Below are positions 1 through 7,982 of a DNA stretch of 29,965 nt, one piece after another. Each line of letters opens with the position of its first letter. Position 1 is the first letter of the stretch. Source of the DNA: CAYPCH01 sp964409165 (GTDB lineage Bacteria > Bacillota > Clostridia > Acetivibrionales > Acetivibrionaceae). The translations under genes and the position numbers were made by a program. The notes under the pieces were generated by a model, which was given only the letters and a program-made list of their open reading frames with translations, did no database searches and was not told where the DNA came from. Where the stretch lies: contig CAYPCH010000035.1 in assembly GCA_964409165.1 (NCBI GenBank), forward strand, positions 1-29,965, read 5' to 3'.

Positions 1-66
1 GGCTAGGTTAGTAAAAATTAAGAAAAACAGTTCCACAAAATACTACAAAATATTTTTAAGTTTTGC

Positions 67-95
67 TTGACTTTTTGCTGGGAACTAGTTAAAAT
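67..95 (+). promoter_or_regulatory. Sigma-A-type promoter for the tRNA-Glu/tRNA-Asp pair
   Basis: A -35 box TTGACT (67-72) is followed by 17 bases and a -10 box TAAAAT (90-95). It lies about 85 bases ahead of tRNA-Glu. An overlapping TATACT at 95-100 could also act as -10 but would give a 22-base spacer. The leader it makes contains the 8-bp tandem repeat. Confidence 0.6.
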
Positions 96-126
96 ATACT
101 TTGTCGGCTAAAACATTCAGCCCAAA

Positions 127-174
127 GAGAGTAAGAGAGTAAGAGAGTAAGAGAGTAAGAGAGTAAGAGAGTAT
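127..174 (+). repeat. 8-bp tandem repeat (GAGAGTAA) x6 in the tRNA-Glu leader
   Basis: Six head-to-tail copies of GAGAGTAA start at 127, 135, 143, 151, 159 and 167. The first five are identical and the last ends in TAT. The tract lies between the promoter and the first base of tRNA-Glu (182), so it should be transcribed as 5' leader and removed by processing. Such perfect short repeats are prone to slippage, so copy number may vary between strains. Confidence 0.9.
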
Positions 175-181
175 TATATAT

Positions 182-256
182 GGCCCATTGGTCAAGTGGT
201 TAAGACACCGCCCTTTCACGGCGGTAACAGGGGTTCGAGTCCCCTATGGGTCACCA
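182..256 (+). tRNA. tRNA-Glu (anticodon TTC)
   Basis: The acceptor stem GGCCCAT pairs with ATGGGTC (246-252), with one G-T wobble. Discriminator A253 and an encoded CCA at 254-256 follow. The anticodon loop CTTTCAC on a CCGCC/GGCGG stem gives TTC. The T-loop GTTCGAGTC is standard. The next tRNA begins 72 bases downstream, probably in the same transcript. Confidence 0.97.
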
Positions 257-327
257 TTTTACCTGTTAAGATTGCTGGTCTGCCAGATAATAAAGCTGGT
301 GGACCAGTGAGCAGGTCAAAAGAATAT

Positions 328-404
328 GGCCCGGTAGTTCAGTTGGTTAGAATGCCAGCCTGTCACGCTGGAGGTCGAGGGTTCGAGCCCCTTCCGGGTC
401 GCCA
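328..404 (+). tRNA. tRNA-Asp (anticodon GTC)
   Basis: The acceptor stem GGCCCGG pairs with CCGGGTC. Discriminator G and an encoded CCA (402-404) follow. The anticodon arm CCAGC-CTGTCAC-GCTGG reads GTC. The T-loop GTTCGAGCC is standard. It shares the upstream promoter with tRNA-Glu. Confidence 0.97.
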
Positions 405-485
405 TTTTATACTTGATTGCGTTGAAGTAATTTGGCAATGAAATTGACGAGTTATACTAAAACATAAACATGTGTGATACAAATA

Positions 486-518
486 CCCCGAAGTAATCAC
501 AGATTAGGGGCGTTTTTT
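486..518 (+). terminator. Probable intrinsic terminator after tRNA-Asp
   Basis: CCCC (486-489) and TAATC (494-498) can pair with GATTA and GGGG (ending at 510), leaving a 4-base bulge. A run of six T follows at 513-518. It sits about 80 bases past tRNA-Asp and before the next promoter. Confidence 0.5.
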
Positions 519-557
519 AAGAGTTAGAGGTTTGAAAAAATATTTAAATAAAAAGTA

Positions 558-586
558 TTGACATAGGTTTAGTACCTTGCTATACT
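558..586 (+). promoter_or_regulatory. Strong sigma-A promoter for the tRNA-Thr/tRNA-Tyr pair
   Basis: A perfect -35 TTGACA (558-563), a 17-base spacer and -10 TATACT (581-586). It lies about 77 bases ahead of tRNA-Thr. Confidence 0.85.
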
Positions 587-662
587 ATATCAGGCAGGGA
601 AGTTAGTCAGAGATTTAATTGATGTAAAATCAGATTGGTAAGCTTGTAAGAAAGTTAGATAA

Positions 663-738
663 GCTGGTGTAGCTCAGCAGGTAGAGCAGCTGACTTGTAA
701 TCAGCAGGTCGGGGGTTCGATTCCGTCCACCAGCTCCA
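663..738 (+). tRNA. tRNA-Thr (anticodon TGT)
   Basis: The acceptor stem GCTGGTG pairs with CACCAGC (728-734). Discriminator T735 and encoded CCA (736-738) follow. The anticodon arm GCTGA-CTTGTAA-TCAGC reads TGT. Only 3 bases separate it from tRNA-Tyr. Confidence 0.97.
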
Positions 739-741
739 TAT

Positions 742-826
742 GGAGGGGTTCCCGAGTGGCCAAAGGGGGCAGACTGTAAATCTGTTGGCTCCGCCTTCGA
801 TGGTTCGAATCCATCTCCCTCCACCA
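742..826 (+). tRNA. tRNA-Tyr (anticodon GTA), long variable arm
   Basis: The acceptor stem GGAGGGG pairs with TCCCTCC (816-822). Discriminator A823 and CCA (824-826) follow. The anticodon loop CTGTAAA on a CAGA/TCTG stem reads GTA. The extended variable arm makes this a class II tRNA, as expected for bacterial tRNA-Tyr. Confidence 0.97.
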
Positions 827-873
827 TAAAACACAAAAAGTTCTTGAGTGCTTCAAGAACTTTTTGTGTTTTA
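827..873. terminator. Intrinsic terminator after tRNA-Tyr, symmetric
   Basis: A perfect 21-bp inverted repeat (827-847 and 853-873) with a 5-base GTGCT loop. The stem has an A-run on the left and a T-run on the right, so it can stop transcription from either side. It lies one base past the CCA of tRNA-Tyr. Confidence 0.9.
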
Positions 874-902
874 TGACCTCTTGGAGTGAAATGAAAGATG
901 CA

Positions 903-935
903 AAACTCCCGTCCCCTCAATGGGTACGGGAGTTT
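903..935. terminator. Second hairpin between the tRNA cluster and the minus-strand operon
   Basis: AAACTCCCGT (903-912) pairs with ACGGGAGTTT (926-935) around a 13-base loop that adds CCC/GGG pairing potential. It may be a back-up terminator for either strand; the T-tracts are short. Confidence 0.4.
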
Positions 936-966
936 ATTAGGGTCATTTCCTGAAAGGAAATCCGGC

Positions 967-1001
967 AAAAAGCTTAGGGACTCTATGTTCCTAAGCTTTT
1001 T
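967..1001 (-). terminator. Intrinsic terminator of the minus-strand glycosylation operon
   Basis: A 12-bp inverted repeat: AAAAAGCTTAGG at 967-978 pairs with CCTAAGCTTTTT at 990-1001 around an 11-base loop. On the minus strand the stem ends in a T-run, 18 bases after the last gene's stop codon at 1019. This marks the end of the 12.3-kb operon. Confidence 0.8.
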
Positions 1002-1018
1002 ATTATATCGTTTAAAGT

Positions 1019-1993
1019 TTACTTTCTTATATTTATGATATTCGTCTTTTCTTCCGAAAAATTCTTTGTCTGCCTTACAATGTAGAGAGGTCTGCCTTTT
1101 GCCTCATCATAAATTCTTCCTACATACTCACCGATTATACCGAGAATAATAAGCGTGATACCATTAAAGAAAAGGTTTATTGCAATGGTGGAGGCCCAAC
1201 CCGGCTGACTTAACTCGGTAAAAAGTCTTATATACAATACAACCAAAAGATACAAAAAGCTTAGCATAGACAGAAGCATGCCGAAATAGGAGGCTAGCTT
1301 CAAAGGTTTGTATGAAAAAGATGTAATGGCATCAAAGGCAAACTTTAACATCTTCTTCAAAGGGTACTTCGTTTCACCTGCAAAACGCTTGTCCCTGTTA
1401 AACTCAATACCGATCTGCTTGAAGCCAAGCCAGCTGATGATACCTCGTATATATCTGCTACGCTCATTTACAAGCTTCAATGCTTCGCAAACCTTCCTGT
1501 CGATGAGTCTGAAATCACCTGTATCAACAGGTATATCAACATCTGTCATTCTCCTTAGGAAGCGGTAAAATATTTTTGCGGTGAGCTTTTTAAAGAGAGT
1601 TTCACCTTTTCTTTCAACTCTTTTACCATATACAACATCGTAGCCCTCACGCCATTTTTCAAGCATTTTAGGAATAAGCTCAGGAGGGTCCTGAAGGTCT
1701 GCGTCTATAACTACAACCGCTTTACCCTCAGAGTAATCCATACCTGCGGTTATGGCCGTCTGGTGTCCGAAGTTCCTGGCAAAATCTATTAGTTTGATGG
1801 TTTTGTCCTTACTGCATAATTCATAAGCCATTACAGCGGTTTTATCTCTGCTGCCGTCATTTACGAAAATAATTTCATAAGGCTCATTGATAGAATCCAT
1901 AACCTTTTTAAGTCTTTTGTAAGTTTCAAGCAAAACCTCTTCTTCATTGTAAAGGGGTACTACAACTGAGCAAACTATTGTTTTATCCGACAT
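1019..1993 (-). CDS. Membrane-anchored GT2 glycosyltransferase (polyprenyl-phosphate glycosyl synthase, GtrB/ArnC type)
   Basis: A family 2 glycosyltransferase of about 324 residues. From a nucleotide sugar it should load a single sugar onto a polyprenyl phosphate at the inner face of the membrane. The N-terminal GT-A domain shows VPLYNE (12-17), FVNDGS (43-48) and the metal/nucleotide motif DADLQDPP (97-104). Two C-terminal membrane helices (about 240-262 and 275-298) match the GtrB/ArnC/DPM1-like architecture. An upstream in-frame ATG at 2047 would overlap the preceding gene. The ATG at 1993 is preferred because GGAGG lies 9 bases before it (2003-2007). It is the last gene of the operon, 23 bases after the GT39 gene. 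It probably supplies the lipid-linked donor for one of the operon's GT-C enzymes; the sugar cannot be told from sequence. Confidence 0.9.
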   Translation of the reverse strand: MSDKTIVCSVVVPLYNEEEVLLETYKRLKKVMDSINEPYEIIFVNDGSRDKTAVMAYELCSKDKTIKLIDFARNFGHQTAITAGMDYSEGKAVVVIDADLQDPPELIPKMLEKWREGYDVVYGKRVERKGETLFKKLTAKIFYRFLRRMTDVDIPVDTGDFRLIDRKVCEALKLVNERSRYIRGIISWLGFKQIGIEFNRDKRFAGETKYPLKKMLKFAFDAITSFSYKPLKLASYFGMLLSMLSFLYLLVVLYIRLFTELSQPGWASTIAINLFFNGITLIILGIIGEYVGRIYDEAKGRPLYIVRQTKNFSEEKTNIINIRK

Positions 1994-2016
1994 GTTAAAT
2001 AACCTCCGTGTCATAT

Positions 2017-4926
2017 TTATATTGCTTTTTGCCATGTACTGATCCATCTTAAGTTATCTAGGTAGGACGCAGGTACCTCATATCCCGACATAATTGGATA
2101 GAACATTATAAACATGGCAATAACAACCCCTAGGTAAATAAGAGTAAGGTACTTTCCATCTTCATACCTATCGTTAAATTTCTTTATAACATATACTATG
2201 CAAAGTATCAGGAAGGGCACAATTGAGAAGTAATGGTATATAAACACTATTCTGGGGACTGCAATCCACGGTATATACTGAAACAGCATGGCAGCCAAAA
2301 CTACAAGCATTTTTCGGTCATACCTGTACATACCTATAAACAATATTGTAATACTAATTGTGAGGCATAACCATATTATAGCTTGAATATGACCGCTCTT
2401 AAAAAAGCTTTCATCTTTTACATAGTTGCGAAATCCAATGACCACACCAATAAATGCCGCCGATGAGACTGCGGAAGTTATTATGGCATTAGTGTCAAAT
2501 TTAGATAACACCAGTATGGCTACTGCAAGTGCAAAGAATATAAGAATCCAAACTGCAACAGAGTTTTGGGTGGAAGGCAAAGCAATATATGCAAAGGATA
2601 GGGTTGAAAGTATAAAAAGCATTACCATATTCTTATTTACTTTTGATAAAGCCATTATGGCAACTAACAGAAAAGCAAACAATCCTACCCACCATATAGC
2701 TGGATTGCCCATGGCAACTATTTTCGAAACCATTCCGGGATTCAGATCTGCGGAGGAACCGAAATAATATGCCATGGGAAGCCTTATAATAGGCCACTCC
2801 CACCATGCTGACTGGTATGGATGGTCTGCTACAAGCCCTGAGTGATAGCTAAACATGGACTTTGAATTTTCAATAAAGAGATTGAAATGTGTATTGTGGC
2901 CAGGAACCATCATCCAAGGTATATATGACAGAAAATATACTATTCCTGGTATGATTATAAAGAACACTATACAACTTGCCAGTGTAATAAAAAGATTCGA
3001 ACGGTAAGTTGTAGCCCAAGTGTTGTTTTTTCTTTTTTTGTCTGAAAGCTTTGACAGACGGTAAATTTCAGTTCCCTTGGCTATAAAGAACAAAGTTGCA
3101 AGACCTGCCGCACCATACATTGCTATCCATTTGCTTGCGACCCCCAGACCAAAGAACAAACCGCTCAGGAACAAGGGCTTTAATGCTTCTTTCAGGTTCA
3201 TATCATCTGATTTGTTTACAAAGTAATCATACATGTAATAATACATAACTATAACAAACAGTGTAAAAAAGCTGTCTATTGTTGCTATCCTTGTTTGGGT
3301 GAAGTGCATAAAATCAAACATCATCAAAAAAGCTGTACAAAAGGCGTAAAAGCTACTGTGGAATACTTTTTTGCCGAAAGCATACATAATAGGTACCATA
3401 GCTGCCCCAAACAAAGTGCCCATAATTCTCCAGCCAAAGGGTACCATTCCGAATATCAGGATACCCAATGACATTATAACCTTGCCTAAAGGCGGGTGAG
3501 AGGTCTCATAGGGCTCCATGCGATGTATATGTTCGAATGCCGTTCTGGCATGATAAATTTCATCAAAATACGTACTGTTTTTATATGAAGGACGGAAGGC
3601 AAAAAGATGATGTTCATCAAATAAGTTTTCTATGGTGCCTTCGCTTCTTTCATTAATGTCCCTTTCTACAATTGTTATTCCGCTTATAGGTTGGGTACTG
3701 CCGCTTTCCACAATACATATTTCGTTTAATGCAGCTCTGGCAGTATCTACAACAAACCTTAATCTGTTGGTATTAACGGGTGCGACATCGATGTATTTCC
3801 ATTTGAATTTATCTTCTTTAATATAAGTGGCAAGATGCTTGTAATGCCGATTTTCATCAAGATACTCAATCCTGAATTTACCGTTAGGGTCTGTACCTTT
3901 ACCAAGACCTTCAAAGAAATATATTCTTGATAAGGTAGCGTTTTTGCCTAAATCTATAGTAAAGCTTTCACCGGGAATTGTCGGAAGCCATGATGTGGTA
4001 GGAACATTAAAGTCTCCGAGATTATATAATGCTATTGCAAGATAAATAACTGTCATTACTGCCATTATAATTAAATCGGTTCTGTTAAACTTGACCTTGA
4101 TTTTTTCAGATTTAACTTCTGCTTCGGCAGTGTTTGCTTTCTTTGAAGATGAGCTTAATGCAGTTTTAGTGCTTCCGGTTTGTTTTTTGGAAAGAGCCAT
4201 TTTATCTCTAAATATCATGAAGAATATAAATCCAAGTAAAATTACAATAAGGAGTACTGTAATTACAACAAGATAGTTATTACTGCTTTCTGATTTACCA
4301 TCAGAAATTGGGTTGTCGTCTATAGACAACGGTTGGTTAGGGTCAAGGCTGACTGCGGTCTTGCCTGCGGGAAGACTATTTAGTTCAGCCACTTCAATAT
4401 TATCGAACCAGGCTTTACCTGTGTTTACATTTCCGTACCCACCAAGACCAACGGTAAGTGTTAAACTATCTTGATTTGCTGAGGTCTTGCCGTAGAGTTC
4501 AATGTATTCCCACTCCGGAGTAGTACCCCTTATGTCTCTTGATACATTAGTGGAATTCTCAATTGAGATATTGGCACCTATCATTTCTGTACCGACATTC
4601 TCGGTCTTTACCCAGCATGAGAGTCTGTAATAGGTGTTGCCTTTAACAGGAATATCCTGTTTAAATCTTGAATCGTTTACATAATGATTGACAATGAACG
4701 CACTATTGCTGCCTTCATAGGCCTGAGTTGAATCAACGTAATTCTCTGTAACACCGGGATCGTTGTCATAGCAGTGAAACATCCAGAAGTAGGCATCATT
4801 GGCTTCAACTTCTTCAAAACCAGGGTTTTTAACAAGGTTCCCGTTTTCTGCAAAAACAGTTGAAGATAAAATAAACTGGATAACGATCATTAGGATAAAA
4901 GTAATTTTTATCAATTTCTTGGACAA
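2017..4926 (-). CDS. CBM4/9-like module fused to GT39 protein O-mannosyltransferase-like enzyme
   Basis: A 969-residue fusion. Residues 1-26 are a signal peptide. Residues 28-182 form a beta-rich carbohydrate-binding-like module (NPGFEE at 34-39, GKAWFDN at 170-176) closely related to the two preceding genes' products. A membrane helix (about 218-238) and a basic linker follow, then another helix (about 284-302) that begins the PMT domain. The GT39 signature is FDEIYHARTAFEHI with acidic pair D455-E456, then HPPLGK at 477-482. Many helices follow, ending in a PMT-like RIVFIYHYF segment. Between the first PMT helix and the DE motif (about 305-410) is an extracytoplasmic insertion resembling a discoidin (F5/8 type C) fold. 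GT39 enzymes transfer mannose from a polyprenyl-phosphate donor to Ser/Thr outside the membrane. The start is TTG, with GGAGG 9 bases upstream. Bacterial PMT homologues are usually 450-550 residues, so the N-terminal addition is notable. Confidence 0.88.
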   Translation of the reverse strand: MSKKLIKITFILMIVIQFILSSTVFAENGNLVKNPGFEEVEANDAYFWMFHCYDNDPGVTENYVDSTQAYEGSNSAFIVNHYVNDSRFKQDIPVKGNTYYRLSCWVKTENVGTEMIGANISIENSTNVSRDIRGTTPEWEYIELYGKTSANQDSLTLTVGLGGYGNVNTGKAWFDNIEVAELNSLPAGKTAVSLDPNQPLSIDDNPISDGKSESSNNYLVVITVLLIVILLGFIFFMIFRDKMALSKKQTGSTKTALSSSSKKANTAEAEVKSEKIKVKFNRTDLIIMAVMTVIYLAIALYNLGDFNVPTTSWLPTIPGESFTIDLGKNATLSRIYFFEGLGKGTDPNGKFRIEYLDENRHYKHLATYIKEDKFKWKYIDVAPVNTNRLRFVVDTARAALNEICIVESGSTQPISGITIVERDINERSEGTIENLFDEHHLFAFRPSYKNSTYFDEIYHARTAFEHIHRMEPYETSHPPLGKVIMSLGILIFGMVPFGWRIMGTLFGAAMVPIMYAFGKKVFHSSFYAFCTAFLMMFDFMHFTQTRIATIDSFFTLFVIVMYYYMYDYFVNKSDDMNLKEALKPLFLSGLFFGLGVASKWIAMYGAAGLATLFFIAKGTEIYRLSKLSDKKRKNNTWATTYRSNLFITLASCIVFFIIIPGIVYFLSYIPWMMVPGHNTHFNLFIENSKSMFSYHSGLVADHPYQSAWWEWPIIRLPMAYYFGSSADLNPGMVSKIVAMGNPAIWWVGLFAFLLVAIMALSKVNKNMVMLFILSTLSFAYIALPSTQNSVAVWILIFFALAVAILVLSKFDTNAIITSAVSSAAFIGVVIGFRNYVKDESFFKSGHIQAIIWLCLTISITILFIGMYRYDRKMLVVLAAMLFQYIPWIAVPRIVFIYHYFSIVPFLILCIVYVIKKFNDRYEDGKYLTLIYLGVVIAMFIMFYPIMSGYEVPASYLDNLRWISTWQKAI

Positions 4927-4969
4927 ATTACAGCACCTCCATAAGATTAAAAATATATAAATTTTAATA

Positions 4970-5746
4970 TTAATTTTTTTCTTTTTCGGTATTATTTAAT
5001 TCAGTATCTTTTTGTACACGCTTATTTGAATTTCTATAATAGCTCAGTAAAAGCGCTGATGATAACGCCAATGTGACAACAAGCAGAATCCAGGTATAAT
5101 TTCCCGGAGACTCAGGCGTAGGTCCGGTTTTTTCATTAAAGCTATCTTGCGATTCCATATTTTCTGTGTCTATATGTGCAATTACAGCACCTTGAGGTAT
5201 GGTATCCACTTTTTCCATCAAAACGTCATCAAAAAACGCTTTACCTTTGTTTTCGTTTGAATACCCTCCAAGACCGATTGAAATGGTAATTCTGTCTATG
5301 CCTTTTCCGGTTGCAACGTACATTTCTGCATACTGCCAATCACTTGTAGTGCCTCTTATATCTTTAGATGTTTCTAAACGACCTTCAATTGATATATTGG
5401 CACCGAGTTTTTGTTCTCCTACATTTTCTGTTTTTATCCAAGCAGAAATTTTATACATTGAGTTTTCTTCTACCATTACGTCCTGCATAAATCTTGCATC
5501 ATTTTCCTTGTTGCTAATTATCACAGCGTAGTTGTCTCCTGTACGGGCTGACCCGTTCTCGGTTTTGAACTCGACTGCTCCCGGACTTTGATTATAGAGC
5601 CATGTTTTCCATGATACTGGTTTAGCGTCATAAATTTCTTCAAAAGAAGAATTTGAAACCAATTCGTTTTGCGCAAAAGCAATACTGATTAACAGAGTAT
5701 TTAATATCAAAAAAAAGAAAAACAGGCTCAAAAAACTTTTCTTCAT
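4970..5746 (-). CDS. Secreted, membrane-anchored CBM4/9-like module protein (paralogue 2)
   Basis: A 258-residue protein with a signal peptide (1-25, cleavage probably after AFA), one beta-sandwich carbohydrate-binding-like module (about 27-182), a linker, one membrane helix (about 217-237) and a short charged cytoplasmic tail. The module shares the pattern NxSFEE, KTENVG, GANISIEG, KDIRGTT, GLGGY and GKAFFDD with the N-terminus of the downstream GT39 fusion. It is closer to that module than to the upstream paralogue. No catalytic motif is visible. It lies 43 bases before the GT39 gene, with AGGGGG as ribosome binding site. A glycan- or acceptor-binding role at the outer face of the membrane is an inference from fold and context. 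Confidence 0.8.
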   Translation of the reverse strand: MKKSFLSLFFFFLILNTLLISIAFAQNELVSNSSFEEIYDAKPVSWKTWLYNQSPGAVEFKTENGSARTGDNYAVIISNKENDARFMQDVMVEENSMYKISAWIKTENVGEQKLGANISIEGRLETSKDIRGTTSDWQYAEMYVATGKGIDRITISIGLGGYSNENKGKAFFDDVLMEKVDTIPQGAVIAHIDTENMESQDSFNEKTGPTPESPGNYTWILLVVTLALSSALLLSYYRNSNKRVQKDTELNNTEKEKN

Positions 5747-5793
5747 AATTATTACAGTACCCCCTTAATTAATCTATCATTATCTTCCGAATA

Positions 5794-6651
5794 TTACCTT
5801 TCCTGATCGTCATTATAATCATCCAAACTGTCATCATCTGCATCATCCATATCATTATAGTTATCATAGTCATCGCCATCTGCACCGGATGAACCACTTT
5901 CAGTTTTATTATTTTTTTTGAGTCTAAGTTCCACAAAAACAAACAATCCTATCACTACCAAGGCCAATATGAAGAATATCAATGTTATATTGGAGGAAGA
6001 TGAACTATTATTGTTGACAGTGTTTTCGCTGTTGCTTGTATCATTTTCACTTGGTATAAAAAAGTTATATAATCCCAAAGAAGGATCATGATCATTAACC
6101 GGTTCAAAAGACACGTCATCGAAGTACGCCTTGCCTTTATTTAAAACGCCTTGACCTCCAAGCCTTAAGGTGAATTTTAAAATGCCTTCCGTCTTATCAG
6201 GGATTTTTACATTAAACTCTAAAAGCTCCCATTCGTTATTCGTATTGGAGAGCTCTTTTGAAGTCAAAATACCATAGGGATTTTCCACTTCAAGAGTTAT
6301 ATTAGCAGAGCCTGCGGGGTTTAAAACGTTTTCGGTCTTAATACGACAACTCACCTTATATACGCTTCCTGGCTTTACAGAAACATTCTGTGTGAGTTTG
6401 GAATCGTTTTCCACAAGGTTTGTTATGGAAAAAGAATTGTTCCCCGTAAATGCACTGTTGCTCTCGACAGAAAACTCTACATATTCGGGAGTATTCATGA
6501 AGGAACTGGAATACCATCCTGAAGGGAATGAACCGTCAACTTCTTCAAATCCAGGATTTGATAGTATGTTACCTGATGCAAAAACATTTTGTGTAATTAC
6601 ACTTGCTGTAAGAGATATAACAAATAAAAAAGCAATACATTTTTTCTTCAT
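5794..6651 (-). CDS. Secreted, membrane-anchored CBM4/9-like module protein with acidic cytoplasmic tail (paralogue 1)
   Basis: A 285-residue protein with a signal peptide (1-26), a carbohydrate-binding-like beta module (about 28-184; NPGFEEVDG at 32-40, LRLGGQG at 162-168, GKAYFDDV at 173-180), an Asn/Ser-rich linker (205-221) and one membrane helix (222-242). The cytoplasmic tail has a basic stretch (243-249) and then an extremely Asp-rich end (about 258-283, over half Asp). The start ATG follows a GGAAGGGGGC-type ribosome binding site. It is the first of three consecutive genes sharing this module. Function is unknown: the module suggests glycan or glycoprotein binding outside the cell, and the acidic tail suggests an interaction or metal site inside. 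Confidence 0.8.
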   Translation of the reverse strand: MKKKCIAFLFVISLTASVITQNVFASGNILSNPGFEEVDGSFPSGWYSSSFMNTPEYVEFSVESNSAFTGNNSFSITNLVENDSKLTQNVSVKPGSVYKVSCRIKTENVLNPAGSANITLEVENPYGILTSKELSNTNNEWELLEFNVKIPDKTEGILKFTLRLGGQGVLNKGKAYFDDVSFEPVNDHDPSLGLYNFFIPSENDTSNSENTVNNNSSSSSNITLIFFILALVVIGLFVFVELRLKKNNKTESGSSGADGDDYDNYNDMDDADDDSLDDYNDDQER

Positions 6652-6686
6652 ATTGGTGCCCCCTTCCGGTCGGAAATAGTTATAAG

Positions 6687-7982
6687 CTAATCATTGATTA
6701 TCAATTTGGCAGCTTTTTTACCGAGTCTGACCGAGTAGCTTTGGCCTCTGTCCTCAGGGTATATTTGTGCCATACTTGCAAGGTATAGGTTTTCAACCGG
6801 TGTTTTTATTTCAGGAAGTATCTTTGAATACTTTTTAACCACCACCGGTTGCGAGTATCTTGCACGGTTTATATGCGTATTGATAAGTTTAGATTCATCA
6901 AACTGAGGAAAAAGTATTTTCAAATGATTCAAAAACTGCTTTTTGACTTCCTCATCGCTTAAAGAATACATTTCATTTTTCTCATCAAGATACCTTGAAA
7001 GGTATACTACGTGGGATTTATAACCATTAACGGGTACAAGATTGGTGTGCTCTATCATAAGTACAAAAGGACAGCTGTCGTCGGCAATTGTTAACCAATA
7101 AAACGGAGAAAGCTTCTCTGAAAGCTCGAGAATCATACATATATTGGCTTTATACTTGATGCTGGACAGTTTGTTTGTATAAAACTCCGGAAGAGGAACA
7201 TCCATTTTGTTAAGGACATCGGGAGCAGTTGTTATAAGCACACGGTCAAAGTTCTCGGATGCATTGTTAAATGAGACGTCGAGAGTATTGTTTTCTTTAG
7301 GGGTTATTTTATTCACGGTAGTGCCGGATAATATTTTCCCGCCTTGTTCCGTTATTTTTTCTACAAGTTTTTCGTATACAAGGGAGAAACTTCCCTTCAT
7401 ATAGCCCAGCATTTCCTTGTTAATATTTTTCCCACGGGTAGAACCGCGGAGCTTGAATTTGTTCCATATCCAGGTAGCAGCTATATTCTCAGAATCAAAA
7501 TCGAACTTTGAATTTATAAGAGGTCCCCATACTTTTTCATATACATTTTGTCCTGCGTTTTTAATGATCCAGTCCTTAGAGGTTTCGTCTTCTAAATCCT
7601 TCCAGTCTTTAACAAATTTAGCTTTAAAAACCAGAAGCCCCATCCGTATTCTTTCTATAAAAGACAGCTCCTTAAACATCAGAAGATCCATAGGAGATGT
7701 AAAAGGATAGAACTTTTTATTTATATAAATGCCATTTTTAGGCTCAATCCACATCAATTCCGGGGACAAACCAAGTTCTTCTATAAGCTCGATTATATCA
7801 GTGTCATTGGTGAATATATGATGATAAAACATCTCCAGCTTTTCTTCGCCTACTGTGACGGATTTTACAAGCCCTCCCAACTGTTTCTCGCTTTCAAGTA
7901 TGGTAAGGTCATGTCCTTTCTTAGAAAGCTCGTAGCCTGCTGAAAGGCCTGTAGCTCCAGCTCCAATTATACAGATTTTCAT
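6687..7982 (-). CDS. NAD(P)/FAD-dependent oxidoreductase (amine oxidase / protoporphyrinogen oxidase-like)
   Basis: A 431-residue flavoprotein. The N-terminus has a Rossmann dinucleotide-binding motif, GAGATG (7-12), ending in E30, which should bind the ribose of FAD, followed by GGLVKS. The C-terminus has the family's second FAD-contact motif (NLYLASMAQIYPEDRGQS region). Homologues of this amine-oxidase-like family, which also includes UDP-galactopyranose mutase relatives, often sit in glycan clusters with GT2 and GT-C genes, but their substrate is usually not known. The start ATG at 7982 overlaps the stop of the upstream GT-C gene by 4 bases (7979), so the two are translationally coupled. 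Possible roles are sugar-ring modification or oxidation of a lipid-linked intermediate; the sequence does not decide. Confidence 0.8.
   Translation of the reverse strand: MKICIIGAGATGLSAGYELSKKGHDLTILESEKQLGGLVKSVTVGEEKLEMFYHHIFTNDTDIIELIEELGLSPELMWIEPKNGIYINKKFYPFTSPMDLLMFKELSFIERIRMGLLVFKAKFVKDWKDLEDETSKDWIIKNAGQNVYEKVWGPLINSKFDFDSENIAATWIWNKFKLRGSTRGKNINKEMLGYMKGSFSLVYEKLVEKITEQGGKILSGTTVNKITPKENNTLDVSFNNASENFDRVLITTAPDVLNKMDVPLPEFYTNKLSSIKYKANICMILELSEKLSPFYWLTIADDSCPFVLMIEHTNLVPVNGYKSHVVYLSRYLDEKNEMYSLSDEEVKKQFLNHLKILFPQFDESKLINTHINRARYSQPVVVKKYSKILPEIKTPVENLYLASMAQIYPEDRGQSYSVRLGKKAAKLIIND

Noticed and set aside
127..174. Possible CRISPR-like array
   Set aside because: Units are only 8 bp and directly adjacent, with no unique spacers. 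It is a simple tandem repeat.
196..441. Plus-strand ORF of 81 codons across tRNA-Glu and tRNA-Asp
   Set aside because: It is simply the translation of the two tRNA genes and their spacer, with no ribosome binding site of its own.
630..968. Minus-strand ORF of 112 codons across the tRNA-Thr/Tyr genes
   Set aside because: It is antisense to two certain tRNA genes and the terminator. Peptides of this GGRNRTPDL/GFEPSKAEPT type are the familiar artefact of translating tRNA genes backwards.
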